DNA from: CAMEON01 sp964463245
Lineage (GTDB): Bacteria > Bacillota > Clostridia > Oscillospirales > CAG-272
Assembly: GCA_964463245.1 (NCBI GenBank)
Contig: CAYXBU010000076.1
Location: forward strand, 1-7,791
Length of the DNA stretch: 7,791 bases
Direction: 5' to 3'
Within the stretch, counting starts at the first letter, position 1, and each line of letters begins with the position of its first letter. The notes under the pieces are model-generated. The model had not been told where the DNA came from. It worked only from the letters and a program-made list of their open reading frames with translations, and searched no databases. This document shows positions 1 to 7,760 of the stretch, in pieces. The position numbers and the translations under genes were made by a program.

Positions 1-2
1 TA

Positions 3-143
3 TGCAAGCAAGTGAGTGAAAAAGGCGTAAGCCGTGAATTGTGCGGTGTTGCCCATGTACTTCTGCGCAGCACTCAGCCGTAACGACTCAATGAAAGCCG
101 CGACCCGCCGCTGCTTCGATATTGAGTCCCTCTGTCCCCTTTT
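3..143 (-). pseudogene. Frame-shifted tail of the polyvalent gene, running off the window
   Basis: In the frame one base on from the preceding entry, 47 codons are open from just after a TAA (144-146) to the window edge. The part from about base 107 downwards reads RRVAAFIESLRLSAAQKYMG followed by NTAQFTAYAFFTHLLA, which looks like real protein (balanced amphipathic helices), while the original frame in the same place gives an unconvincing Cys- and His-rich peptide after its stop. A one-base insertion, or a two-base loss, between about 88 and 146 would join the two. Candidate places are the A-run at 140-145 and the TTT at 94-96. It could instead be an assembly error. Confidence 0.45.
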
Positions 144-411
144 TTACACGCCAGATGCGGTTAATGTCCTTTGCACCATCCTTGTCAAACAGCACTTGAA
201 TATCTGCCTGTATCCCATCCAGCGCAAGCTTGTGCGTGTATGTACGTAAAGTGTCCAATATCTCCCCCTGCTGTTGGAGAACCTCATCATTCAGCAAAAC
301 ACGCACACTCGTCTCATCGATCATATACTCAGCGATCCCGCGAAAGACAGCACGGCGTTCTGCCTCGGTCTGCACCGTATTCAGCTTTTGCCATAAGGCA
401 TTCGCCGCCTG
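88..411 (-). pseudogene. In-frame continuation of the polyvalent gene after its TGA stop (C-terminal module, 107 codons plus a second TGA)
   Basis: After the TGA at 412-414 the same frame stays open to the next TGA at 88-90. It starts QAANALWQKLN and runs through EAERRAVFRGIAEYMIDETS, a segment LRTYTHKLALDGIQADIQ, then IWRVKKG and LNIEAAAGRGF. This order (an ALWQxLN helix, IAEYMIDE, a segment like hKLxLDxIxxxI, then W followed by a KKG turn and a GF end) is the one I associate with a C-terminal module of large phage polyvalent proteins, so I read it as the original C-terminus of the upstream gene. No ribosome binding site precedes any in-frame start (the GTG at 375 or the ATG at 324), which argues against a separate gene. 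A CGA-to-TGA change (Arg to stop) would explain the break. The alternative is stop readthrough, since TGA-C is a weak terminator. Confidence 0.6.
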
Positions 412-3400
412 TCAAAACACGCGGTCGGTCGTCCTCATGATGACCCTCTCCGCGCCCTCCTGTTGATACCCTTCGGCAAAGCAATAGTTCAGCGTGCTTT
501 GAATGTGATTCAGCATTTTTCTCGCATCCCGACGAGAGAATGATTTTTGCTGTGTCAAGTCCGCATACTTCTGCCAGACCGACTCTTTTCCTCGCTTAGC
601 GGTTCGAGGTTCCCGGGGAGCCGTCCCCGCCTTGACATCCTCGTGTGCCGCACGCAGGGTATTCTCAGCATCTTTCTTTAGCTCGGCCTCTCTTTGCATA
701 CGAACATATTCGGCAACATTCTCCGGCACTCTTTCCCCCCGCTCACGTTGCTCACGCTCCTCCATGCGCCTGGCCGCATCTTCAAAAGCCCGGCTGTCGG
801 TATTCTTAGCCCGTTTCCGCGCCGTCCTGACCGTATCGTCCGAAAAAATTTCCGAAAAACCTTTCGCGTGGATGTTGACTTTGTCATCGTAATGTGATAT
901 ACTACCAACGAAGCCACCATTCATGGACGCCGGACGCTGGACGTTATGCAAGCCAGCGTTAATGAGCAGTTTGGTGGCTTCTTTTTCGTTGACATACACA
1001 TACTCGCTACTTTGCAGGAATCTTGCAAATTTTTCCGTCTTGGTATAACTGCTCACGACACGCTCGATACTGCCGAGACTGATACGATCATCTACTGAAT
1101 TGACATCCAGTATGACCATGACCGGCAGTCCGTTCCCGGCTTTCACATCCCCGATGAATATGAGCCGAGAGTTGTTATCGCCCCGGTACTTGCTCTTGAG
1201 AACAAAGACCGGATCGTCCAGTATCTGCGGTATCTGCTTGATCTCCTTCAGCGTGATCTCCGGATGGTCGTGCAGGATCCTGTCCACCTTCTCGCCGTAC
1301 AGGCGCACCGTGCTCTCCTGCGCACCCAGCCCTTGGACGATGTCCCCGGCAACACCCACCGCAAAGACCTCGTCCTGCGGTCGTCCCTCGCGCTCCCACT
1401 GGTCGATGTTCTGCCGGAAGGTCTCCTTCAGCTCGGCATTGTAGCGTGAGAAACGGTCATCAGTCGTTTCGACCGCCCGCTTCCGCGCCGTGCGCACATT
1501 ATTTCCATCCGAGGGGTTGACATTCGCTCGTTCTTGTGCTATACTATCCGCAGGAGATTTCTCGTTAATAGTTGCCAGCCACTCATACAGCTGGGGATTA
1601 ACTTGCGAGATGTCTCCTTTTTTGTACTCCACGGTCGCCCCGTGATCGCGGAGGTTGTTTCGCACATAGCTGTCTTTCGCAGAAAAAGCGGAAACGGTCA
1701 AGTTATACATACTATTATGATCATCAATATCTTTGACCGTATTCAGCTCGATCGACACCAGCCCATTGTTGCCTTTCGCTGTCCGCATTTCCGTGATCAC
1801 ATTCAAGCGTCCGTTGTCCATCCTCACGATGGCATCCGGGTCGGAGATCAGCTCCGGGAGCCGCTTAGCGATCTCTCCGAGGTCGTGGTAGTGCCCCTCC
1901 AGCGCACCGCTCTTGCGGGATGCCAGATACAGCGCATCAAAGCGCATGATGATCTTCAAGTCCTCGGCACCCTGCACATGATCCAAGATGATGCTCGGCG
2001 TATGCTCGGTGACCGAAATGAAATTGCCCTCCTGCTTGTTACGCAAGGTCTCCTCGTCCGTCATGTGTATGACCTTGTCCACGACCGACTCGAAGGAACC
2101 CGACAGGGTGCGGGAATACCGCACCTGTATCGCCTCGTCCTCCGTGCTCGGTGCCTCCTCGGCCTCCTCATCCTCCGTCCTGTCCCCGCCCAATATCTTC
2201 CCATCCGCGCTGACCTGCACGCCCGCCTCGCTCATAGCCTCCAGGAACAGCTCCTCGGCTCTCTTAGCCCGCTCGCTCAACTCAGCCTCGACCGTCTCGG
2301 AAGTCTGCTTCCGGGACAGTTTTTCTTTCATGGTGCGAAGCCTGTCCAGGATGCGTTCGGCCGCTGTCGGGTCAGCCTTGACCAACCGCTCGTAAAAGTG
2401 CTTGGTGGACAGCTCGTTCCGCCCCAGATGCGCGATCACCTCGTCAAACAGCAGCTCCCGCTGTTGCAGCTCCACCTCGCTCATCTTCTCGACCTTCTTG
2501 TTCAACAGACGGTCGATGGTCTTCTTGATCTCGGACTGGTTCTTTCCAAAGTCCCGGAAGTACCCGTCTCGGAGCAGCTCCTCGATCACCGAGTCCTTCC
2601 CGTCCCACAGAAGCTCCTTCAACTCCAGATAGCGGGAGGTGTAGGTCGTCTTCCCATCGGCATCCGTGATCGCCGTCAGCCCCGGCGTGTCGTTCGCCAT
2701 GTGTAGCGACTCCTCGATCAGCACCCCGAACCACGAGGCCTGCAGCTCCTGCGCCGCCACGGCGGGATCCGCCAGTGCCTCCCGCGACAGAAGGATGGTG
2801 CGCTGCCCCCGTACATAGGCACCCTCGGCGGCGTGACCGCCGTCCGCATCCGGCTCCACGATAGCGAAGGACAGCTTGTCCCCCGCGAAGGGCGACTCCT
2901 CCCCGATCAGGGATTCCAGTCGGCTCTCTGCCTTCAAAAAGGCGCGGTAGCCCTCCTGCTCGGCCGCCGTCAGCGACTGCACGGGAGTCATCCCCGCCGC
3001 GCGCAGAGCCTCCTCCACGTTCCCCCGCCGCCCGGCGTAATACTGAGCGTGCAGAGCCGCACCGTCCGCATCCACAGCCTCCGCCCCCGCGCCGGTCGCG
3101 GAGGCATTCTTGTAATACCCGATCTCCTCGCCGAAGGCGCGGCTCATCCGCCCGTCCGCGTCAAACGCCTTGCCAAGCGAGAACTCGCCAATGATCTTAG
3201 CACGGCGGCTCTCCTTCAAGCCCCCGCTCGTCAGGATGTCCTGGATGTCCGCATAGCGGGATACCGCCTCGCTGTGTATCCTCGCGGACAGCTCGTCGGT
3301 CAGCGTGCCGTGGGCGCGGGCATTCCGCTCCTTGCGTGCCAGCCCGTCAATGTCCTCCAGCAGGGACTCCACGTCTGCCTCCTTGCCGACGTACCCGTGC

Positions 3401-4488
3401 CCCGCACGACTCAACCCGTACCCGACCGTGCCGGAGTAGACGGTCGCCGTGGCTCCGCCGACTACGAAGGACTTGCCCATGTCCTGCCAATACTCCTGCG
3501 TGCCGTATGCGCCCAAGGCATCCTTGCCCTGATAGATGGTCTTGGCCAGCGGGTTGAGCAGGTCGGACACGACCTCCTCCGCGCCCTCCTCCACGAAGTT
3601 GGCGGCTAAACGAGCCGCCCCCTTCTTGGCGACCGACGGGACCACATCGTCCAGGAACCCCGTCCCGGATACCACCTTGTTCACCCCGCCGAACATCTTC
3701 TCGCTGGCGGCCTCGATGACACCCGTGGCCGTGCCGTAGGCCATGCCCTCGCCGTAGCTTGCCCCCTCGGCAAAGGACTCCTGCGCCGCCTGTCCGGCCG
3801 CTCCCGCGCCCAGTGTAGCCAGGGAAGCGAACTCCGAGACCGCCGCCGGAGCACCCGCTCCGCCTGTCGCGATCGTGACCGCCACCGCCGGGAGCATCCC
3901 GCCGATACCCTGCTCGATCTCGCGTGCATATTGTCCCCATCGGCCATCGGCCTGATAGCTGTCGTTCGACACATCCAAGCCGGTCACCGTCTCGACCCCC
4001 TCCTGCACCGCTCCCGCGATGCTGGAGGTCACGTCAAATTCCATGATGTCCTTGATGGCATCGTCCCAGGTGCCGTCCCTGCCCACGATGGCAGAGCCGA
4101 TCTGCTCCCCGATGACAAACGGCATGGACACCAGCCCCAGCGCAAAGTCCACGACACCCTCGACTCCATGCCCCACGCCTTCCAACAGCTGCCCGACCAC
4201 ATCCAGCCCGGTCGCCGCGACTCGCCCGCCGACCGATTCCCGTGACCTGACCGCCTGTACCTGCCCCACCTGCGCAGAGGGGGACACAGTCCCCTGTGCC
4301 CCCGTCCCGGCTCCGCGCTCCCGCGCCAGCTGCCGATATACCTCCAGCGCGTTGGTGCCGTCCGATAGCCCGGCTGATAGCCCGGCTGATAGCCCGGCTG
4401 ATAGCCTGGCATTCTCACTTGCGCGGCGCAGGTAGGCCGCCGTCACATCCCCGCTGCCGTAGACCTTGTTTGGATCATATCCCGCCAT
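412..4488 (-). CDS. Large phage polyvalent protein: hydrophobic N-terminus, degenerate gluzincin-like domain, two MuF_C-like domains (1358 aa to TGA)
   Basis: The start is supported by AGGAGGTG (4499-4506), a full match to the anti-Shine-Dalgarno sequence, 10 bases before the ATG. Residues 28-42 are an LSAG repeat. Residues about 90-360 are Ala/Gly-rich with hydrophobic stretches (112-135, 196-235, 340-352) and a segment EEGAEEVVSDLLNPLAKTIY typical of large phage proteins. Residues about 535-700 resemble a gluzincin: strand RTILL, helix, then IEESLH (591-596) and later FDEVIAHLG (681-689), but the first His ligand is Glu592. RYSR (790) precedes a MuF_C-like domain at about 797-985, and a second MuF_C-like domain spans about 1040-1210. 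Each is followed by VRTARKRA. Residues 1228-1358 are charged and helical. In known phages such proteins are packaged and injected to act on host or rival elements; that role is inferred here. The frame continues beyond the TGA, so the C-terminus appears truncated. Confidence 0.85.
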   Translation of the reverse strand: MAGYDPNKVYGSGDVTAAYLRRASENARLSAGLSAGLSAGLSDGTNALEVYRQLARERGAGTGAQGTVSPSAQVGQVQAVRSRESVGGRVAATGLDVVGQLLEGVGHGVEGVVDFALGLVSMPFVIGEQIGSAIVGRDGTWDDAIKDIMEFDVTSSIAGAVQEGVETVTGLDVSNDSYQADGRWGQYAREIEQGIGGMLPAVAVTIATGGAGAPAAVSEFASLATLGAGAAGQAAQESFAEGASYGEGMAYGTATGVIEAASEKMFGGVNKVVSGTGFLDDVVPSVAKKGAARLAANFVEEGAEEVVSDLLNPLAKTIYQGKDALGAYGTQEYWQDMGKSFVVGGATATVYSGTVGYGLSRAGHGYVGKEADVESLLEDIDGLARKERNARAHGTLTDELSARIHSEAVSRYADIQDILTSGGLKESRRAKIIGEFSLGKAFDADGRMSRAFGEEIGYYKNASATGAGAEAVDADGAALHAQYYAGRRGNVEEALRAAGMTPVQSLTAAEQEGYRAFLKAESRLESLIGEESPFAGDKLSFAIVEPDADGGHAAEGAYVRGQRTILLSREALADPAVAAQELQASWFGVLIEESLHMANDTPGLTAITDADGKTTYTSRYLELKELLWDGKDSVIEELLRDGYFRDFGKNQSEIKKTIDRLLNKKVEKMSEVELQQRELLFDEVIAHLGRNELSTKHFYERLVKADPTAAERILDRLRTMKEKLSRKQTSETVEAELSERAKRAEELFLEAMSEAGVQVSADGKILGGDRTEDEEAEEAPSTEDEAIQVRYSRTLSGSFESVVDKVIHMTDEETLRNKQEGNFISVTEHTPSIILDHVQGAEDLKIIMRFDALYLASRKSGALEGHYHDLGEIAKRLPELISDPDAIVRMDNGRLNVITEMRTAKGNNGLVSIELNTVKDIDDHNSMYNLTVSAFSAKDSYVRNNLRDHGATVEYKKGDISQVNPQLYEWLATINEKSPADSIAQERANVNPSDGNNVRTARKRAVETTDDRFSRYNAELKETFRQNIDQWEREGRPQDEVFAVGVAGDIVQGLGAQESTVRLYGEKVDRILHDHPEITLKEIKQIPQILDDPVFVLKSKYRGDNNSRLIFIGDVKAGNGLPVMVILDVNSVDDRISLGSIERVVSSYTKTEKFARFLQSSEYVYVNEKEATKLLINAGLHNVQRPASMNGGFVGSISHYDDKVNIHAKGFSEIFSDDTVRTARKRAKNTDSRAFEDAARRMEEREQRERGERVPENVAEYVRMQREAELKKDAENTLRAAHEDVKAGTAPREPRTAKRGKESVWQKYADLTQQKSFSRRDARKMLNHIQSTLNYCFAEGYQQEGAERVIMRTTDRVF
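495..548 (+). terminator. Two weak tandem antisense-direction terminator-like hairpins
   Basis: First: TGCT (495-498), a TT bulge, GAAT (501-504), loop GTG, ATTC (508-511), AGCA (512-515), directly followed by T516-520. Second: TTTTCTCG (517-524) with CGAGAGAA (533-540, one G-U pair), then TGA and T544-548. Both stems are AT-rich and the two share bases, so they exclude each other in part. Confidence 0.25.
808..831 (-). repeat. Linker repeat copy 2 (VRTARKRA)
   Basis: Encodes residues 1220-1227, just after MuF_C-like domain 2 and 222 residues after the first copy. The basic eight-residue block is identical in protein sequence. Confidence 0.8.
875..903 (+). promoter_or_regulatory. Antisense extended -10 promoter B
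   Basis: TTGACT at 875-880, a 17-base spacer, TGA then TATACT at 898-903. It has the same layout as promoter A and lies at the corresponding place in MuF_C-like domain 2 (residues 1196-1205, SISHYDDKVN). A-tracts at 843-848 and 855-859 lie upstream and could act as an UP element. Confidence 0.55.
910..986 (+). ncRNA. Predicted antisense small RNA B with intrinsic terminator (about 77 nt)
   Basis: Starts 7 bases after the -10 of promoter B. A perfect 10-bp outer stem GAAGCCACCA (910-919) with TGGTGGCTTC (972-981) runs directly into T982-986. Inside lie TTCAT (920-924) with ATGAG (962-966, one G-U pair) and GACGCTGG (933-940) with CCAGCGTT (953-960, one G-U pair) around a 12-base loop. An ATG at 923 has no ribosome binding site. 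It is complementary to the mRNA for residues about 1168-1194. A second weak terminator follows at 1011-1034. Expression is not shown. Confidence 0.48.
1011..1034 (+). terminator. Weak antisense-direction terminator downstream of RNA B
   Basis: TTTGCA (1011-1016), a 7-base loop, TGCAAA (1024-1029), directly followed by T1030-1034. The stem is only 6 bp and AT-rich, so it is at best a back-up to the terminator at 972-986. Confidence 0.3.
1474..1497 (-). repeat. Linker repeat copy 1 (VRTARKRA)
   Basis: Encodes residues 998-1005, just after MuF_C-like domain 1. It matches the second copy (808-831) at 19 of 24 bases and at all eight residues. Confidence 0.8.
1517..1545 (+). promoter_or_regulatory. 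Antisense extended -10 promoter A
   Basis: TTGACA at 1517-1522, a 17-base spacer, TGC then TATACT at 1540-1545. This is a perfect -35, an extended -10 TG and 5 of 6 -10 matches to the vegetative sigma consensus. It points opposite to the polyvalent gene and overlaps the codons for residues 982-991 (SIAQERANVN), the end of MuF_C-like domain 1. Confidence 0.55.
1534..2100 (-). other. MuF_C-like domain 1 (within the polyvalent protein)
   Basis: Residues about 797-985. It shows the MuF_C pattern: a segment VTEHTPSIIL, then YLASRK, a histidine-rich turn (HYHDL), KRLPELISDPDAIV, NVITEM, VSIELN and a C-terminal K-rich strand ending in DSI. This family is found at the end of phage MuF proteins and in polyvalent proteins and is suspected to be a nuclease-type toxin module (BECR-like fold); activity here is not shown. 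RYSR precedes it and VRTARKRA follows. Confidence 0.6.
1552..1623 (+). ncRNA. Predicted antisense small RNA A with intrinsic terminator (about 72 nt)
   Basis: Starts 7 bases after the -10 of promoter A, where transcription should begin. The sequence folds as one interrupted hairpin: AGGAGA (1552-1557) with TCTCCT (1613-1618), TCTC (1560-1563) with GAGA (1607-1610), GTTAAT (1564-1569) with ATTAAC (1597-1602), and CCAGC (1575-1579) with GCTGG (1590-1594) around a 10-base loop. The stem runs directly into T1618-1623. It contains no credible reading frame. It is complementary to the mRNA for residues about 956-980 of the polyvalent protein. Expression is not shown. Confidence 0.45.
2294..2324 (+). 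terminator. Antisense-direction terminator inside the polyvalent gene
   Basis: GTCTCGGAAG (2294-2303), loop TCTG, CTTCCGGGAC (2308-2317): a 10-bp stem with one G-U pair, then AG and T2320-2324. It is well formed for an intrinsic terminator on the plus strand, although no plus-strand gene exists here. I see no promoter just upstream. Confidence 0.4.
2389..2886 (-). other. Gluzincin-like domain with altered metal site (within the polyvalent protein)
   Basis: Residues about 535-700. The order beta-strand (RTILLS), long helix, EESLH (592-596) and a downstream DEV-A helix (682-686) matches the zincin-like metallopeptidase modules of phage polyvalent proteins, where HExxH and a later Glu bind zinc. 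Here Glu593 and His596 are kept but the first His is Glu592 (codon GAG), so the domain is probably inactive or binds metal differently. The family match is by memory of the pattern, without a profile search. Confidence 0.5.
4364..4411 (-). repeat. 12-base tandem repeat coding LSAG (three exact copies and a fourth diverged)
   Basis: The unit GATAGCCCGGCT (plus strand) occurs at 4364-4375, 4376-4387 and 4388-4399, with a diverged copy at 4400-4411. It encodes the LSAG repeats at residues 28-42 of the polyvalent protein. Being a multiple of three, it can change copy number without breaking the frame. Confidence 0.9.
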
Positions 4489-4517
4489 ATCTCACCCTCA
4501 CCTCCTCCCTGCGGTGC

Positions 4518-5777
<1,260 letters not shown>

Positions 5778-6661
5778 CTTCGTGTACCCGTTTCCTCTCT
5801 TTGAATTGCACCAGATACGCCGACTTGCTGGTCATGCGTGCCCGATACTCGTTTTTCATATACCCGGTCGCACCATACATGGTCATCACGCCCGAGGCAA
5901 GCAGCATCCCGATCTGCAGGAACCGCCACAGTAGCATGGCGGGTGAGAAGGTCTCGATCAGCTCCACGCCCCAATAGCCGAATATAATGGCGATCGCCGC
6001 CTTGGACAGCATCCCGGAGCGCATCTCCTGCCCGTAGAACACCCGCTTGGAGCGTCCCATGTAGAAGGGGTCTCCTCGCCGATGCCCCTCCGAGATCAAT
6101 TCCCCCGCCGACAGCGGCGTGATACGCAGGGTCGCCGCCCGCAGACAGGCCGCCGCTCGGCGGGACTCCATGCGGTTGAAGCGGATCGCCCCCAGCCACC
6201 CCCGCCGAAAGGGTCGCCAGGAGACCCGGCGGGGCTGATATGGCAAGGGGCTCCCCTGCTCGTCAAAGGCATCCTCCAGCCGCAGGGACTCCTCCGCTAA
6301 GATGCGTACCCGTTCCCGCCGCAATGCCCGGGCGGTCTCCCGCTCGCAGAAATCGCTCAACTCGTCAATGAAGGGTGCCGCCTCCTCGGCCAGCTTTTCG
6401 TGCCGTGCCACCGATGCCATGACCTCCGGGTCCCGATCCCCCAGCAGAATGCCCTGATTTCGGAAAAGATTGTTGATGGCGGTTCCCAGCAGGAAGGACA
6501 TGGCCGCCCCCGTGATGATCACCGGCAGGGAACGCCCCGTGTCCACCAGCTTAAGAGCCGCCGAGGCCAGATACAACACGCAGATGACCGCTACAGCCGC
6601 CTCGTTGGCATACAGCCTCAGCCACCCGCGCAGGTTGCCGCCCTTGTCGTCGTTCATGTTC

Positions 6662-7135
6662 TCATTCATGTGCTTGTTCCTCCTCGTATGCGTGGCGGCG
6701 CAGGGCGGCGGTCACACCTGCCTCTACATCCTCTGCGCGTTCCTCGCGCAGGATACGCCGCCGCAGGATGCGAATGCGCGTCCCGCATATCACCTCGTCC
6801 ACCGTGCTCCCCGCCGCCAGCATACACAGGAGCAGGAGCATATCGTCAAGCAGCGGGATCAGGAGCCAAAGCATGACCACGATCCCCCACAGTGTCGCCA
6901 CGCGGGGTGGGAGCTTCAGCTTTTTGAGGGCGACCAGAAGCCCGATCACCAGAACCGCCATCACCCCCGTGCTGACCCGTAGCCCCGTGTACCCGACAAA
7001 GTACCGCTCCCGCCGAATAAAGAGTACCAGCAGGAGTGGCAGAAAGGAGATCATCCATCCCGCCACCTGCCAGATGATCACCTCCCGGCGCGGATCCATC
7101 CCGCCTGGTGCCTTATCCTTCGCCTTGCCTGCCAT
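6662..7135 (-). CDS. Small multi-pass membrane protein, function unknown (157 aa)
   Basis: The frame is open further upstream, but the start at 7135 is favoured: AGGAGG at 7145-7150 with a 9-base spacer, and the residues that would precede this Met are a shadow of the upstream gene. Hydrophobic segments lie at about residues 20-40, 52-71 and 80-109; the last is long, is interrupted by Asp-Asp at 97-98, and may be a hairpin of two helices. The N-terminus (KAKDKAPGG) and the short Arg/Lys-rich loops suggest a cytoplasmic N-terminus by the positive-inside rule. The last 45 residues are hydrophilic, with RRRILREERAED and a Glu-rich tail. It overlaps the upstream gene by 23 bases and the downstream gene by 8 (ATGAATGA). 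No enzymatic motif is visible. A phage holin-like role is possible, but there is no sequence support beyond size and hydrophobicity. Confidence 0.85.
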   Translation of the reverse strand: MAGKAKDKAPGGMDPRREVIIWQVAGWMISFLPLLLVLFIRRERYFVGYTGLRVSTGVMAVLVIGLLVALKKLKLPPRVATLWGIVVMLWLLIPLLDDMLLLLCMLAAGSTVDEVICGTRIRILRRRILREERAEDVEAGVTAALRRHAYEEEQAHE

Positions 7136-7760
7136 GCTCGTCCGCCTCCTCTCGCTCGGTCGCCCCCTCCAGTGCCCGTTCGGGCGGAAGGCTTCCGTCT
7201 GCCAGCATTCGCAGCTTGCGTGCCTTGCCGTTGGCGACCAGCTCCTGCGTGTTAGTGCCCGCCACCAACAGCATGGCACGAATGGCCGCCGCGATGGCGG
7301 CCGTCTCCTCTACCGTGCGGTTCTGCGCGTCCATCCGATCCGTACAGGCACCGATCCGCTCCTCCATGGTGCTCAGCCGCTCCTCGTACTGCGCCTGTAA
7401 GGTCGCGATAGCCTCGGCCTGTACCCGCTCCATGTCCTGCTTCCAGGACTCCATGGCCTCCACCGCCTGCCCGGCACGGCTCTCGGTTCCCTGTACCGAG
7501 GAGACAGCCTCATGGAACCGCCCCGCCGCATCTCGAACCCGATTGACCACCGGTGCCAGCATTCCCAGAATGACCGCCACCCCTGACAGTAACGCGACCG
7601 CCAGCGGTGCGGCCTTTTCCACCGCAAAGGTTCGGATGGTGTCAAGGAATGCCTCCGCTTCCGCCTCGGACATCCCCGCCGTGTACTTCATCAATGCTCC
7701 GACCCCGCCCGCGACCGCGAGCAAGAGCAGGAGCAGGATCACCTTCGTGCTCCGTTTCAT
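7113..7760 (-). CDS. Membrane-anchored coiled-coil protein, function unknown (215 aa)
   Basis: First complete gene of the minus-strand operon in this window. The ATG is preceded by an AGGAGG (7768-7773) with a 7-base spacer, which fixes the start. Residues about 6-24 are a Lys-preceded hydrophobic segment (signal anchor or transmembrane helix), and residues about 51-73 form a second hydrophobic helix. Residues about 76-150 are rich in Glu, Ala, Gln and Arg with heptad-like spacing and should form a coiled coil. A motif TQELVANGKARKLRML (171-186) stands out as compact and may be a conserved core, but I cannot assign it to a family. The C-terminus is strongly charged. The stop (TAA) lies 23 bases inside the next gene, so the two are probably translationally coupled. 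It may be a virion-internal or host-membrane protein; this is inference from its neighbours only. Confidence 0.85.
   Translation of the reverse strand: MKRSTKVILLLLLLAVAGGVGALMKYTAGMSEAEAEAFLDTIRTFAVEKAAPLAVALLSGVAVILGMLAPVVNRVRDAAGRFHEAVSSVQGTESRAGQAVEAMESWKQDMERVQAEAIATLQAQYEERLSTMEERIGACTDRMDAQNRTVEETAAIAAAIRAMLLVAGTNTQELVANGKARKLRMLADGSLPPERALEGATEREEADEHGRQGEG

Larger units (their letters stand above)
859..1371 (-). other. MuF_C-like domain 2 (within the polyvalent protein)
   Basis: Residues about 1040-1210. The pattern is VGVAGDIVQGLG, VDRILHDHPEITLKEI, KQIPQILDDPVFVLKS, LIFIGD, VMVILDV, then YVYVNEKEATKLL and GSI. It aligns element by element with domain 1 but is clearly diverged in sequence, so it is an old duplication or a separate acquisition. 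RFSR (1012-1015) precedes it and VRTARKRA (1220-1227) follows. Confidence 0.6.

Noticed and set aside
85..146. Programmed -1 frameshift at A_AAA_AAG (139-145) with a downstream inverted repeat GACTCAAT (85-92 and 121-128)
   Set aside because: A -1 slip leads to a frame that does not look coding; the convincing downstream frame needs a +1 (or -2) change, so an indel is simpler.
88..375. A separate small gene starting at the GTG at 375
   Set aside because: No ribosome binding site, and the frame is continuous with the upstream gene across the TGA, with fitting sequence on both sides.
412..414. TGA read as Trp or selenocysteine (recoded genome)
   Set aside because: Trp is coded by TGG throughout, two intact genes end in TGA with proper overlaps into the next gene, and I see no selenocysteine-type hairpin right after this TGA.
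384..415. Minus-strand promoter with TTGACA at 410-415 overlapping the TGA
   Set aside because: No acceptable -10 hexamer lies at 16-18 bases downstream.
1534..2706. A 390-codon open frame on the plus strand
   Set aside because: It is the mirror of the GC-rich polyvalent gene, starts with TTG within promoter A, has no ribosome binding site, and its Leu/Arg/Gln-rich protein looks like antisense of coding sequence.
2833..3609. A 258-codon open frame on the plus strand
   Set aside because: Same reason: an antisense shadow with no start signal and biased composition.
6908..6925. Terminator before the T-run at 6921-6925
   Set aside because: Only a 3-bp stem precedes it and it lies inside a gene; judged chance.
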